From positions 2,695,501 to 2,759,500 of the forward strand of contig JAPQWV010000051.1 in NCBI GenBank assembly GCA_027422505.1: 64,000 nt of DNA, read 5' to 3'. This document shows positions 12,613 through 23,908 of the stretch, piece by piece (the first letter of the stretch is position 1; the number at the start of each line of letters is the position of its first letter). The position numbers were made by a program, and so were the translations under genes. Origin of the DNA: Craterostigma plantagineum. Taxonomy: Eukaryota > Streptophyta > Magnoliopsida > Lamiales > Linderniaceae. A model generated the notes under the pieces. It was given only the letters and a program-made list of their open reading frames with translations, did no database searches and had not been told where the DNA came from.

Positions 12613-13196
12613 CACGGGTCTTTGGAACCCTTTCCAATAAAGTGGTATTAAAAACAAGTACGCATACAAAATAAGAATGTGTTTATATTTAATTATTACT
12701 ACTTATTAACCACGGGATTAAAGTCAACACATTGAAATTTGACTTTGAATTTTTCTTTTTTTCCTTAATGATGTAAAATTGTCCAAACAAAATCGAACTC
12801 ATGGCATCCACACATCTAAAAATATCACATGCCCAACACTGACTTTGAGTGTGAAAAAATAAAATAAAATTGTACGTACAATCGAATTCGAGGCATATTT
12901 TCAATTCTATTTCTTGCATTGTTTATTGATAATATAGAACAGTAAGGTCATACAAATTGCACATAAACCCCTCCAATCGCACATCACATTACACTTAAAA
13001 AGGAAAACCACAAAAAAATGAGAAAATCTTCAGTATATGCAAACAATTCCGACGAAGATCTTCATAACCTTCCCCAGTATCCGTTACAAGCAAATTCGTC
13101 AAAAGAACGTCACATTCGAACAAAGCGATAAAGATGGTAACAAATCATACCAAAGATATCCAAAAAAATCACTAGAATTCTTAAGCTCTCCTCCAA
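12613..13196. other. intergenic 3' flank of the HUA2-like pseudogene
   Basis: AT-rich sequence with no recognisable gene; probably contains the 3' UTR and polyadenylation region of the HUA2-like locus read on the minus strand. Confidence 0.5.
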
Positions 13197-14824
13197 TCAC
13201 CGCCCCGCCGAGGATGCATCGCTGGCCTCTCTTGAGGAGCTCCATAATGACCTTTAACAGAAAAAAAAAAGTAGAACTTTATATCTACGAATCAAATCGA
13301 AAAAAGCTCGAGCACACATTATTATTACCGACTTAAAGATAATGAGACACACCTTGCTGCTTGCAATTGGTCGTTACTACGATGTCTCAACGGATCATTA
13401 GGAAAAAAGAATTGCGACGAATACGATAAATTATGATGCTGACGTGCCACGTCGTGCCTGGGATACTGATGACTGGGCCCACTCGGCGATGGCTCAGGAA
13501 AAAAGGACATTTGCGAAAAAGGTGGGCCGCCTGGGAAATTACGCTGCCATGGCCGTAAAGCTTGGATATCGCCGTACGAATGAGATGGACCGTAATGGGG
13601 ATGGAAAGGTGCCTATTGATGAGAAAATTATTAGAACTCATATTACATTGGAGTTAGACTTCCCTGCTGACGAAAAAAAATGAATTTAGAGGGTGGCATT
13701 ATAGGGAAAATAACTTTCAGAATTAAGAAATTCAAAGAGCATTATATGCCGCAGCCTAGATTATGTCCGGTTAATTTTGAAAGTAATTATTCGTATAATG
13801 TTACCTCCTAAATTCGCCGAAAGTCCGAAATTATACGTCGCAAGCCTATGTCCGGATTAATTTTGAAAGTTATTATCTCTATAATGCCAACCACTGAATT
13901 CATTGTCCTTATATTGTTATTCCCTAAATTACGAGACTAACAACCGTAAAATCCCACATAGTCAGAATCTGAGAAGACATGCATGGATAGCGTGTAAGGA
14001 AAACTAACTTACATTCGATATTCCGCCGACTTCATACGGCATAGGCGGCCGTTGATAGAGAAAAGGCGGCAGTGGCGACGGCAGCGGCGGCGGCGGTGGT
14101 GGTGGAATAAAAGGCCAAGGAGAAGATGGCGGCGGGGGATTTTCCGGCGGAGCTCCGGCCGGAAAAGGTGGCGGCGGAGATTTCTCCGGCGAAGGAATCG
14201 ATGACGTGTTGTCTTTTGGGCGTTTGTCGGAGGCGTCTTCCATTTCTAGCTCGCCTTCAACGTCCTCTAATAATACTAACCGCCGTCGGCCATCGCTTAA
14301 ATTGGCTCGATCAAAATAACGACCATCTCCTTCTTCGCCGGATTTTCTCACTGCATTGCTGAAAAACCGCACGAAATCGCAAAAAGAAATTCGTTCGAAA
14401 TTCGACGCGAGGAATGAACAAACGGTTGAATTAAAAAAATCTTTACCTTCCATGATCTTCGACGATCATTCGCTCCAACTGCTTTCTGAGAACGAATTCG
14501 GGCAAGATTTTCCTCTCGAGCCACAGGCGTAAGACCTATCGAGAATTGGGTCGAAGTGAAGTGTGCATAATAATGAGCGACTAATTAGCGATTACAGATT
14601 TGCGCCTTTTTATACCTTTTCGCACTGCCGCCGATTTTCTTGAGCATTTTCGTCGGGCGGAGCGGCAGCTGACATTATACGCGGAAGCGCAGATTGGACG
14701 GCGCAAAATATATGTGGCCCCAGCAATCCCTTATCATAGAAAAAACAAGAAAATCGAATAAACAACTAACAAACGGAAGAGATCGAACGGAACAGAACAT
14801 AGAAAGGGAAAAAAAGATTAACAC

Positions 14825-15615
14825 TGTTAATGTTGAGCATTCAGCATTGACAATGTTGGGGTAACATTCTAGCCAACATTGTTGGTCGGGAATGTTCCCT
14901 TTTTCTCGGTTTTATCTTTCATGCCCAAAACTAACTTTATTGCTGACGTGGCATTTTATTAGCAAGGTGCAGGTTATGGATAAGAGATTGAATGCTTCAA
15001 ACCGTGTGGAAGAAGCGTAGGCGAGCTTGAGCAAAAATAGGAAGAGTGGATGCTAAAAATAGGAAGCTTGAAGAACAAGTAGAGACCGAGCTCTTGGAAC
15101 TGACCAAATCAACTCCCAACGGTCACTAACTGTCCAAATACTCTTAGTGGACGTTAGTGGACGTTGTGGGATGTTGCCAAGTCGTTTGGGGGCAAGTCTC
15201 TCAAGAGTCGATGGCATATATAAGTCGAAGACTTAATCATTTGAAGATACGACGAACACGAGCGAAAATCAGAGCAGTTTGAGCGAGAGTTATTTTCTTG
15301 AAAGAGTTTTCTTTTTAGTCTAGTGGTTGCTGGATTCTTTATTGATTCGTAGGTTTTGACTAGACTAGTTTTTGACTATCTTTTTCGATAGTTTTTGTAA
15401 TCCATCTTTCTAGTGGATCTTTACCCTTTGGGTCTCGCAGCAAGTTATTTGACTTGCTGCACAAAACATCGTGTGTGTTCGTTTCGTTTTTATCACTAAG
15501 TTTCTATCATTTCCGCTGTGCTTTAAAAGTGAGTTCGAGTGTTAACCCAACATCACGTCCAACATCAGTATATAACTTAGTGATTTTACATCCATTGTGT
15601 TCGGGACCGACTTCA
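14825..15615 (+). repeat. Sirevirus 5' LTR
   Basis: 791 bp, starting TGTTAATG and ending GACTTCA. The start has clustered ATGTTG/CAACAT words. A TATATAA motif at about 15222-15228 is a plausible promoter. It differs from the 3' LTR at about 15028 (G versus A) and 15594 (C versus A). Confidence 0.93.
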
Positions 15616-15668
15616 AAGTGGTATCAGAGCCAACGCTTGACGTCACTAAGCGCTTAAAATCCTCTACA

Positions 15669-16583
15669 ATGGATATTACCAGTTCCAACAACATCGGCAA
15701 AGTCCCTGTTCTTGACGGCACCAACTATGCGTATTGGAAGGTCCGAGTTCGTCAGTGTATCAAGTCAATCGACGTGCGATCATGGGAAGCAGTACTTCAC
15801 GGGTATACCCCACCAAGGACAGAACCTGATGCAGATGGCGAGGTTGTCGACAAACCAGTCGAACTATGGACGGCAGCTGAGCGAAGCCTAGCTGAATTTA
15901 ATGACAAGGCTCTCAACGCCATTTTCTCCACGGTGGATATCTTCATGTTTAAGATAATCCAGAACTGTACAACTGCCAAGAATGCGTGGGATCTGCTCGA
16001 GAGGTACTGTGAAGGTGATACAACGGTGCGAGAAACCAAACTACGCCTTCTCTTAAGCCAATTCGAGAATATCAGAATGAAGGAAGACGAGGATATTACG
16101 ACGTACTTTGGGAAGCTACTGACCATCTCCAGCGAGTGTGCCAGCCTAGGAGATCCTCTGTCAAACAAGGTATTAAATTCAAAAGCAATTCGTACACTAA
16201 CCGAAAAATTTAATATGAAGGTGTCAGCGATCGAGGAGTCTCACAATCTAGCTACCATGGACTTCAACGTGTTGATGAACATTTTGAAAAATTATGAAAC
16301 CAATCTTGAAGTCCAAAAGAGGGCCTCTCGTGGAAAGAGTCTCGCACTAGTCACCCAGCCATCAGATGAATTGATCGAGGTCGACCCCAGAAACGCAGAA
16401 GACATGGCCATGGTGGTAAAGAAATTCGCCAAGTTTTTCAAGAAGAAGAATGTTGTGCAAAATGCTGGCCCAACATTCAGAAAAGGACAGAATGCCAAGG
16501 CCGAATCATCTTCTGCCCCTCCGTTCCCTAAACGGAAACCTTTTGGGAGGCAAGATGGAAAGCCAAAGAAGTATCAACTATGA
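15669..16583 (+). CDS. Sirevirus Gag (capsid region)
   Basis: Starts at the ATG in ACAATGGATATTACC, about 50 bp after the primer-binding site; 304 residues. The N-terminal region (LDGTNYAYWKVRVRQCI) and the WDLLERYCEGD block are the conserved Copia Gag UBN2/DUF4219 fold. It forms the particle shell. The ORF ends in a Lys/Pro-rich segment just before the expected zinc knuckle, which is found in another frame (codons starting one base later) from about 16600. So Gag capsid and nucleocapsid-pol are in different frames. Confidence 0.85.
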   Translation: MDITSSNNIGKVPVLDGTNYAYWKVRVRQCIKSIDVRSWEAVLHGYTPPRTEPDADGEVVDKPVELWTAAERSLAEFNDKALNAIFSTVDIFMFKIIQNCTTAKNAWDLLERYCEGDTTVRETKLRLLLSQFENIRMKEDEDITTYFGKLLTISSECASLGDPLSNKVLNSKAIRTLTEKFNMKVSAIEESHNLATMDFNVLMNILKNYETNLEVQKRASRGKSLALVTQPSDELIEVDPRNAEDMAMVVKKFAKFFKKKNVVQNAGPTFRKGQNAKAESSSAPPFPKRKPFGRQDGKPKKYQL

Positions 16584-16587
16584 GGCA

Positions 16588-19500
16588 GTTCGGTGTTTTG
16601 AATGCCAAGGTTGGGGCCATTTTGCCAACGAATGTGCCAACACCATTCGCAAACGTGGAGGTAAAGTCATGTGGATCGATCTGTCAGACGAGGAAGAGGA
16701 AGATGAAGAGGAAGAGCCTAAGCAATCATCCGTGATCATCCAGTCATTTTCTGACGACGAAGAAGATGAAGATAATCAAATCGGCCTTACTGCGGTAACT
16801 GATGTTGAGCCAACATCTGACTCAACATCTGTAAAACATATCATTTTTGATTATGATGATTCAAACTGTCTTGATGGTCTTTTGAGTTGTGATGATACAG
16901 AAACTGAGACAGAGTGTGGTGAAGAAGCTGTTAAGCAGTTGACATCACAATATGAAGTAGAAATGACGATCAACTCACAACTCCGTGCCGCGGTGAAATT
17001 ACTGTCCGAGGAAAATGAGAAAAACGAGAAGGTCATTGAAGGTTTAATGGATGGCATGAACAAGTTGGAAGCCGCTTTGACACGAAAGGACAGGGAAATA
17101 GACGCACTTCAAAAGCGACTCAATGAGGCCGACAAAACTTTTGCTAAATGGAATAGGAGCAAAACCAGCCATGAAGAGGTACTATCTATTGGTATTACAG
17201 ATAAACAAGGTCTAGGCTATAACCATAAATCTGCTCATGATAGTACAAAACCCTTGACCTATGAGAAGCCTAAGATTGTATTTGTTAAAGCTCAATCCGT
17301 AAATGACAAAGTTACGAATCCTAAGGAGAGTCCCGAGCATGTTACCCCTAAAACTCATGAAAAATCCTTTGTATGTGAACACTGTAAGAAATCAGGTCAC
17401 TTAAAATCACACTGCTGGAAATTGAAGAGAGAGATTTCTTCCAAGAAATCGATGTCAGCTGAGATGTTACCCAACATGTCGGTCAACATTGAGAAATCAG
17501 TGTTGAAGGATGTGGTTGGAGAGAAATCAGCCGGCGCTTCTTCGAATTCTAGTAAACAGAATGTGGTTAAATCTTCTAAGAAAGCTTGGATTAGGAAATC
17601 AGGGGATAAATGTCTTGTTGTGTACACCTCTTTGCGAGCTAATGTTACAGGTTCATGGTACTTCGATAGCGGGTGTTCCCGACATATGACGGGTACCAAA
17701 GAATATCTCAGTGACTACACGCCTTTAAGGAGTGGATCTGTGACTTTCGGAGGTGGTTCCAAAGGTCGAATTCTCGGCAGAGGCAGACTTAATGTTCCCG
17801 ATTTTCCCAAGCTTAGCAACGTACTCCATGTAGAAGGTCTTGTCGCGAATCTGATCAGCATAAGTCAGCTGTGCGACGATGACCTTGAGGTAAGGTTTAA
17901 TAAGGAGTGTTGTGAAGTGTTTAACCGAAATTCTATTTTAGTGATGGCAGGAAAGAGATCTAGCGACAATTGTTACCTAGTTGGTGACAAAACTGGTGAG
18001 AAAGACGTGTGCCAGCTTTCAAAGGCCGAGGATGATGTTGTTCTTTGGCATTACAAATTGGGCCACGTCAACTACAGGACATTGGAGCAACTTATCAAAC
18101 ATGACGCAATCAGAGGCATTCCTAAGCTTAAGGAGTTTGGTAAGGTTGTATGTGAATCGTGTTTGAAGGGTAAGCAAACACATGTTAGTCACAATGTTGA
18201 CCAACAAGCTGCCCAACATTTTAAAACTGCTCACTGTTTTCAGTTGATTCACATGGATTTGATGGGTCCTATGGAAGTTGATAGCATAGGGGGTAGAAAG
18301 TATGCTTATGTGCTCGTGGATGATTTCTCTAGATATGCATGGATTTTCTTTCTTAGGGAAAAATCAGAGTCGGTCGATTTTTTCAAAAAGTTCTGTGCTA
18401 TGATCCGAAACAATTTCAGTGCTACTATTTTTCGCATTAGGTCTGATCATGGTAGAGAGTTTGAGAATCAATTTTTTGATGAATTCTGTGATAAGAAAGG
18501 AATTGTGCATGAGTATTCGTCTCCTAAGACACCCCAACAAAATGGGGTTGCCGAAAGGAAGAATAGGACTTTGCAAGAAATGGCTAGGGTTATGCTACTA
18601 TCTAAGAATGTGTCTAAACGTTTTTGGGCTGAAGCTTTGCATACAGCATGTCACATTTCGAATCGTGTATTTTTTAGGCATGGTACAAAGAAAACCCCGT
18701 ATGAATTGTTAAATGGTAAGAAGCCTACGGTTAAATATTTTCATGTCTTTGGATGCTTTTGTTACATGCTTAATGACCGTGAATATTTGACTAAGTTTGA
18801 TTCGAAGAGTGACAAATGCATATTTCTAGGATACTCGTCTAACAGTCGTGCCTATCGTGTTTACAACTTGCGTTTGAAATCTGTTCAAGAATCAGTGAAC
18901 GTCGTGTTTGATGATGCTACTGATCTTAGCAACATGCCTCCTCAAGTTGACATTGCAGATGTTATACAAGCAAGAAACGAATCAGAGGAGTCTGCGGATG
19001 ATAATGTTGAGCCAACATTGGACTCAACATCTGTACCAGAACAGAACGATGAAGCTGGTCCTAGCGAAGTGCGACGTGATCCGCCAGCTAAAATTCAGAA
19101 AAACCATCCCACTGTTCTAATAATTGGAGACATGAATGAAGGAAGGAAGACAAGAGACAAACCACGAAAGGATTACAAATCTATGGTAAGAAATGCGTGT
19201 ATGAATTCGCTATACGCCGAGGTACGTTTTAACTGCTTTGTTTCTGAGATAGAACCCAAGAATGTCCTTGAAGCTCTCAAGGATAATTGTTGGATAAATG
19301 CGATGCAAGAGGAACTCTTGCAGTTCGAGAAAAACCAAGTTTGGACATTAGTGCCACGGCCGAAAGACATTAATGTCATAGGCACTAAGTGGATATTTGA
19401 GAATAAATCTGATGAACTTGGTAGGGTTGTTAGAAATAAGGCACGTTTAGTAGCTCAGGGTTACACGCAAGTTGAAGGAATAGATTTTGATGAGACGTTT

Positions 19501-20778
19501 GCTCCCGTTGCTAGGCTAGAATCTATTAGACTTTTGTTAGCTATTGCATGTTGGCTTAACATTACATTACATCAAATGGATGTTAAGGGTGCTTTCTTGA
19601 ATGGGTATATTGATAAGGAAATCTATGTCGAACAACCTAAAGGGTTCGAAGATCCCCATTATCCTAACCATGTTTTTAAGCTGCAGAAAGCATTGTACGG
19701 ATTGAAGCAAGCGCCTCGAGCGTGGTATGCAAGGTTAGCAACATTTTTGCTTGAGTTTGGTTTCACTAGAGGTGAGGCGGATCGCACTCTCTTTGTTAAG
19801 AGGGTCGGATCCGATATTTTGATTGCTCAAGTATATGTTGATGACATTGTTTTTGGTTCAAGCTCACAATTTTTATTAGATCAGTTTGTGCAGGCTATGA
19901 ACACTACATTTGAGATGTCAATGATAGGCGAATTGACCTATTTTCTAGGTTTACAGATTAAGCAAAGTAGCGACGGGATCTTTATGTCCCAAGAAAAATA
20001 TGCCAAAAACACTGTCAAGAAGTTCGGATTGGACACGGCTAAGGTAATGAAAACGCCCATGGATTCCTCGCAGAAGGTAAGTAAAGACAGTGTTGGGCAG
20101 AATGTTGACCCAACATTGTACCGTTCTATGATAGGCAGTTTATTATACTTATCTGCGAGTAGACCTGATATCATGTATAGTGTTTGCGTATGTGCTAGAT
20201 ATCAATCTGAACCTAAGGTGTCGCATCTTAATGCTGTTAAGAGAATACTTCGTTATGTGAGTGGATCGTGTAGCCTTGGATTATGGTTTTCCAAAGATAC
20301 AAATTTGAGTCTTGTAGGCTATAGCGATGCTGACTGGGCGGGTGACGAAGATGACCGCAAGAGTACAAGTGGTGGCTGTTTCTTCCTAGGTAATAACTTG
20401 GTTGCATGGTATAGTAAGAAACAAAACTGTGTGTCTTTATCTACTGCTGAGTCCGAATATGTTGCGGCGGGTAGTTGTTGCACGCAATTATTGTGGTTAA
20501 ATAGTATGTTATGTGACTATGGGTTAGAGTGTGAATCTGTGCTTATGTATTGCGATAACCTTAGTGCCATTAACATCTCTAGGAACCCCATCCAACATTC
20601 TCGAACAAAGCATATAGATATTAGGCATCATTTTCTGAGAGATATGGTCGAAAAAGAGTTAGTCCGCATCGAGCATATAGACACTAAGAATCAGTTAGCA
20701 GACATTTTTACAAAAGCTTTGGATTCCGAAAGGTTCTCGGACCTTAAGAAATCCATAGGTTTGCACATGTTAGTTTAG
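16588..20778 (+). CDS. Sirevirus nucleocapsid-protease-integrase-RT-RNase H polyprotein
   Basis: Open without a stop to 20778. In order: CCHC knuckle CFECQGWGHFANEC (~16608); an acidic spacer; a coiled-coil-like stretch (~17000-17150); a second knuckle CEHCKKSGHLKSHC (~17376); protease with DSGCSRHMTG (~17662); GAG-pre-integrase LWHYKLGHVN; integrase with catalytic Asp in HMDLMGP, Asp in SDHGREFENQ and Glu in NGVAERKNRT; reverse transcriptase with YVDDIVFGS (~19835); RNase H with SDADWAGDEDDRKS and ending near IGLHMLV. All catalytic motifs are intact. The start given is approximate: no ATG is obvious at the junction, so expression may need frameshifting from gag, or the offset is a mutation. 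Confidence 0.88.
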   Translation, partial: VRCFECQGWGHFANECANTIRKRGGKVMWIDLSDEEEEDEEEEPKQSSVIIQSFSDDEEDEDNQIGLTAVTDVEPTSDSTSVKHIIFDYDDSNCLDGLLSCDDTETETECGEEAVKQLTSQYEVEMTINSQLRAAVKLLSEENEKNEKVIEGLMDGMNKLEAALTRKDREIDALQKRLNEADKTFAKWNRSKTSHEEVLSIGITDKQGLGYNHKSAHDSTKPLTYEKPKIVFVKAQSVNDKVTNPKESPEHVTPKTHEKSFVCEHCKKSGHLKSHCWKLKREISSKKSMSAEMLPNMSVNIEKSVLKDVVGEKSAGASSNSSKQNVVKSSKKAWIRKSGDKCLVVYTSLRANVTGSWYFDSGCSRHMTGTKEYLSDYTPLRSGSVTFGGGSKGRILGRGRLNVPDFPKLSNVLHVEGLVANLISISQLCDDDLEVRFNKECCEVFNRNSILVMAGKRSSDNCYLVGDKTGEKDVCQLSKAEDDVVLWHYKLGHVNYRTLEQLIKHDAIRGIPKLKEFGKVVCESCLKGKQTHVSHNVDQQAAQHFKTAHCFQLIHMDLMGPMEVDSIGGRKYAYVLVDDFSRYAWIFFLREKSESVDFFKKFCAMIRNNFSATIFRIRSDHGREFENQFFDEFCDKKGIVHEYSSPKTPQQNGVAERKNRTLQEMARVMLLSKNVSKRFWAEALHTACHISNRVFFRHGTKKTPYELLNGKKPTVKYFHVFGCFCYMLNDREYLTKFDSKSDKCIFLGYSSNSRAYRVYNLRLKSVQESVNVVFDDATDLSNMPPQVDIADVIQARNESEESADDNVEPTLDSTSVPEQNDEAGPSEVRRDPPAKIQKNHPTVLIIGDMNEGRKTRDKPRKDYKSMVRNACMNSLYAEVRFNCFVSEIEPKNVLEALKDNCWINAMQEELLQFEKNQVWTLVPRPKDINVIGTKWIFENKSDELGRVVRNKARLVAQGYTQVEGIDFDETFAPVARLESIRLLLAIACWLNITLHQMDVKGAFLNGYIDKEIYVEQPKGFEDPHYPNHVFKLQKALYGLKQAPRAWYARLATFLLEFGFTRGEADRTLFVKRVGSDILIAQVYVDDIVFGSSSQFLLDQFVQAMNTTFEMSMIGELTYFLGLQIKQSSDGIFMSQEKYAKNTVKKFGLDTAKVMKTPMDSSQKVSKDSVGQNVDPTLYRSMIGSLLYLSASRPDIMYSVCVCARYQSEPKVSHLNAVKRILRYVSGSCSLGLWFSKDTNLSLVGYSDADWAGDEDDRKSTSGGCFFLGNNLVAWYSKKQNCVSLSTAESEYVAAGSCCTQLLWLNSMLCDYGLECESVLMYCDNLSAINISRNPIQHSRTKHIDIRHHFLRDMVEKELVRIEHIDTKNQLADIFTKALDSERFSDLKKSIGLHMLV

Positions 20779-20924
20779 ATGTTGGTCCAACATTTGGATC
20801 AACATAGCATATGTCGATTTTGATAGTTACTGCCTTAATGTTTGGTTTAATATTCTATTCTGTTTTCCTGTGAAATGACTTGAATCTTCTTGATTGGTCC
20901 CTAAATAAACCCGATCCCTCTTTT

Positions 20925-21121
20925 ATAGGCTCTTGGTAATACGTCCCTAGGTACACGGCATTCGCTGTGACGATGTACTCTTTGCGACTAAAAACCAACC
21001 CTTTTTATTGTGTTGAGCATGCTTATAAACTCTCTGCTAGATATAGGCTCTCGGTAATAGAATTCCTTAGGTACACGGCATTCGCGGTGACGATGTATAC
21101 TATGTGACAAAAAGCCGATCC
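20925..21121 (+). repeat. duplicated ~75-bp block between pol and third ORF
   Basis: Two direct copies, 20925-~21001 and 21043-~21121. They share ATAGGCTCT(T/C)GGTAATA and GTACACGGCATTCGC, followed by GTGACGATGTA. Within each, GTACA and TGTA(C) are inverted around the GGCATTCGC core, so the unit is an imperfect palindrome. This is the only obvious structured element in the 1.2-kb spacer. Confidence 0.7.
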
Positions 21122-21979
21122 TTGAGGCAAGGGAGTATAAGGGCAGTGCATAATTTCGGTTGGATATATGAGGTGAAAGGGTAGAAATAAAGGGAACTGA
21201 TTTTGAGAAGGATTAAGCAGATAAGTCTAGGATTACGGAATTAGAATGTTGAGTCAAATGTTGGGGCAACATGTGATTGTCAGTTCGATATTGCTACTTT
21301 CTGTGCTTTCGTGTTTTATTCGTGTCTGTCTTTAGAACTGTTTTTGTTAGTCTTGAGTGTCTAGTTCAGTTATCTCTCAGAAAAGCATTAGAAACTCTCG
21401 AAGATCAGCTCTTTACACTTGTCTCTATGTGTTCATCAACGTCGCTCAATTGGTTAGTATTTCTTGATTCTACCTTGACTTTTGATTTATGTCTTTTTGG
21501 TTGAATCATGATCCTTAGTGCTCCATGGAACTCGCTTGACTTGGTGTTAAAACTGTTTTTATATGGTCGCATTTTGAAATAGTCTTTTTACTATTTTTTA
21601 GCTTCTTCATGACTAAGGCTCGACTTTACTTTGCTCACTTGTTAAGAATCACATGTTTTTATGATCTGTCTCTATGATATCGAATTTAGGAAGATAATTT
21701 GTGAATTTTTTTTCGAATGTATCAGTATCTCATATGTGTCCAACGGTTATATTAGCAGTTTAATTTACTCCACTTTCTGCTATTTTGCTGTGTAGTGGGT
21801 TGAGTCTGTAACTGCTAAAAACTCCCTTTATCTGATGATTTGACAGATTAAATTTTTTATTCACAAACCCTAGTGTTCACTCCAACTTCGTCGTCTTCAA
21901 CCTACTCTCTGTCCTTGTGTGCTAAATTCGTTTTTCTGGGTCGTTTCTTTTCGCAAATCATTCGATTTTTGTGTTTAAA

Positions 21980-23908
21980 ATGTCGAACTCACCAAGAAAT
22001 GCAGAGACCCGCGATGTTAGCCCAACATTAAGCGACACAGTCCACGAACCAGTGCCACTTCAGATTATTCCTCCGCCGTTCTTCAATTTCGCAGATGTCC
22101 CCTTCGGATCGTCAGCGTCGCAACCTCGTCCAGTCCAGACGACCCTTGTCGGCGGCGCAATCAACGTTCAGGCCCCTGTCCCGACCGCCTCTGTTCCGGC
22201 GCGAAAACCCGCAAAGAAATCTGCCAAGAAGAAGACAACGATGCCCAAGCCACAACCTCCAAAGACTGCTCCTAAAACGCGGCAGAGCAACCGCTTAAAG
22301 CAAGCTCGACTTTCAAAAGGGCCAAAATCGACGGCAGATAAGCCGATCACCCTGTCGAGCTCGTCATCAGAATGGGAAACAGACACTTCTGCATCTGAGG
22401 AAGAAGCCCCCAAAATAGCTACTGAGTGCCCAGTTCAGGGGGAGCCGAGTGCCCCTGTTTCTTCTCCAAGCCCCGCTGTTCAGGACTCGCCAACACCACC
22501 AGAAAAGACGTCCACTGAAGAGATCATCGACTGCACAACCTATGATCGTTTGGATGCTGAGGTGGTGAGTCCAGGGGGAGGTACATCTTCTAACCTTTCA
22601 GGTTCATCTTCCTCTGAGAGCGATGACGAGTTTGGAGCCACGGAGACTTTAGCTGCTTGGAGGGCCAAACTGGAAAAGAAAGCAGGGAAGCGGCCGATGG
22701 GTGCTGAAGACAGACCAGCTAAGAAGGCTAGACCATCGGAATCCGCACAGCCAGCAGCCAGCAGCCCAAACCAGTCGGAAGTTCCCAGCGATGATGAAGA
22801 TGTTGAGACTGATGTTGACTCAACATCGGAATCATGGGAAACACCACTGCCCAGAGGGAAGTTCTATTCTGCCAAAAATGAAGCTCTGTGGCCTTCATTC
22901 AGTCAGCGGGTAGTTCGAGTGGAGAGGACTGCGGATGAGGTGAGTTTCCGTCGCTACGGCGTTCTGCAATTCTTAGAGTCGAGGAAGTTCGACAAGACTG
23001 TGACAAGATATGGGACCTACTGCGAATCAGTGGTCCGTGAGGTATATGCTAACCTTTCGTCTAAGTTGAATGTTCCTAGTTCTAAGCGATATGGGCAAGT
23101 CTTTTTGAGGGGGAGGGTTTATGAGTTTTCGGCCGGGGCGATTAATGAGTATTTGGGTACGCCTTGTGTGGATACGGATGAGAGTTTTGAAAATGATGAA
23201 GTAGTTGCATTCTTGACTGGGGGCAGGGTTAAGGAATGGGACGGAAATTTTTCTTGTTCGTTTTTGACGTCCCTCTACTCAGTGCTCTTTAAGATCGGCA
23301 TCTGTAATTGGTGGCCGACTGCTAACGAGACACGTGTGGCAGAGAAGTTAGCACGCATTCTTTATGCGCTTGGGAAAAATTTACAGCTCAATCTGGGAGA
23401 GTTGATACTGGATCAAATGGCGAAGGAAGCGGAGAAAGAGTCACCCGGGATTCTTCCATTTCCATCCCTTATCTATGGGATGTTGCTTCGCGGTGGATTT
23501 AGGCCGTCTCGCAAAGATGAAGTGATCACTGTCAAGGTACCATACTCTGTCTCGTACTTGCACCTTGCAGGGCCTAACAAAGTAATAGATCTGCCATGGC
23601 GAGCCCCCGAGGAAGGTGTTGACCAACATGTTGAGCAACATGTTGCCTCAACATCAGCTGCCCCGACAAGCTTAGATCGACAAATTCAGTGTCTCGAGGA
23701 CACCATTGCCTTCCTGACCACGCAGCTTGCTACCTTGAAGGAATTGCGTTCTTCCCAAAAAGGGGGAGAGGCAGAAGTACATGCGAATGATGAAGCTGGG
23801 TCGAACAGGCAAGAAGGGCCAGAAAATTCAGGGGGAGTTCGTGAGGAAATGCAAGAGCAAGAGCGGGCTGAAGGATCTGAAGCGAGGAGGGAAGGAGCTG
23901 AAGGATGA
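21980..23908 (+). CDS. Sirevirus third ORF (env-like position), resembles plant transposon protein domain
   Basis: 642 residues from ATG at 21980 (MSNSPRNAETRDVSPTL). The first ~280 residues are Pro/Ser/Lys-rich and look disordered. Residues ~310-540 form a conserved globular block (FDKTVTRYGTYCESVVREVY, then VFLRGRVYEFSAGAINEYLG). That block resembles the 'putative plant transposon protein' domain found in Sirevirus and other plant elements. A short coiled coil (IQCLEDTIAFLTTQLATLKE) and an acidic Gly/Glu tail follow. I see no signal peptide or membrane-spanning segment, so calling it an envelope protein is not supported by this sequence. It lies 1.2 kb downstream of pol, and its expression probably needs a subgenomic or spliced transcript. 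Role unknown. Confidence 0.75.
   Translation: MSNSPRNAETRDVSPTLSDTVHEPVPLQIIPPPFFNFADVPFGSSASQPRPVQTTLVGGAINVQAPVPTASVPARKPAKKSAKKKTTMPKPQPPKTAPKTRQSNRLKQARLSKGPKSTADKPITLSSSSSEWETDTSASEEEAPKIATECPVQGEPSAPVSSPSPAVQDSPTPPEKTSTEEIIDCTTYDRLDAEVVSPGGGTSSNLSGSSSSESDDEFGATETLAAWRAKLEKKAGKRPMGAEDRPAKKARPSESAQPAASSPNQSEVPSDDEDVETDVDSTSESWETPLPRGKFYSAKNEALWPSFSQRVVRVERTADEVSFRRYGVLQFLESRKFDKTVTRYGTYCESVVREVYANLSSKLNVPSSKRYGQVFLRGRVYEFSAGAINEYLGTPCVDTDESFENDEVVAFLTGGRVKEWDGNFSCSFLTSLYSVLFKIGICNWWPTANETRVAEKLARILYALGKNLQLNLGELILDQMAKEAEKESPGILPFPSLIYGMLLRGGFRPSRKDEVITVKVPYSVSYLHLAGPNKVIDLPWRAPEEGVDQHVEQHVASTSAAPTSLDRQIQCLEDTIAFLTTQLATLKELRSSQKGGEAEVHANDEAGSNRQEGPENSGGVREEMQEQERAEGSEARREGAEG

Noticed and set aside
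21980..23908. Calling the third Sirevirus ORF an envelope glycoprotein
   Set aside because: No signal peptide, membrane span or glycoprotein-like Cys pattern; only its position is env-like.
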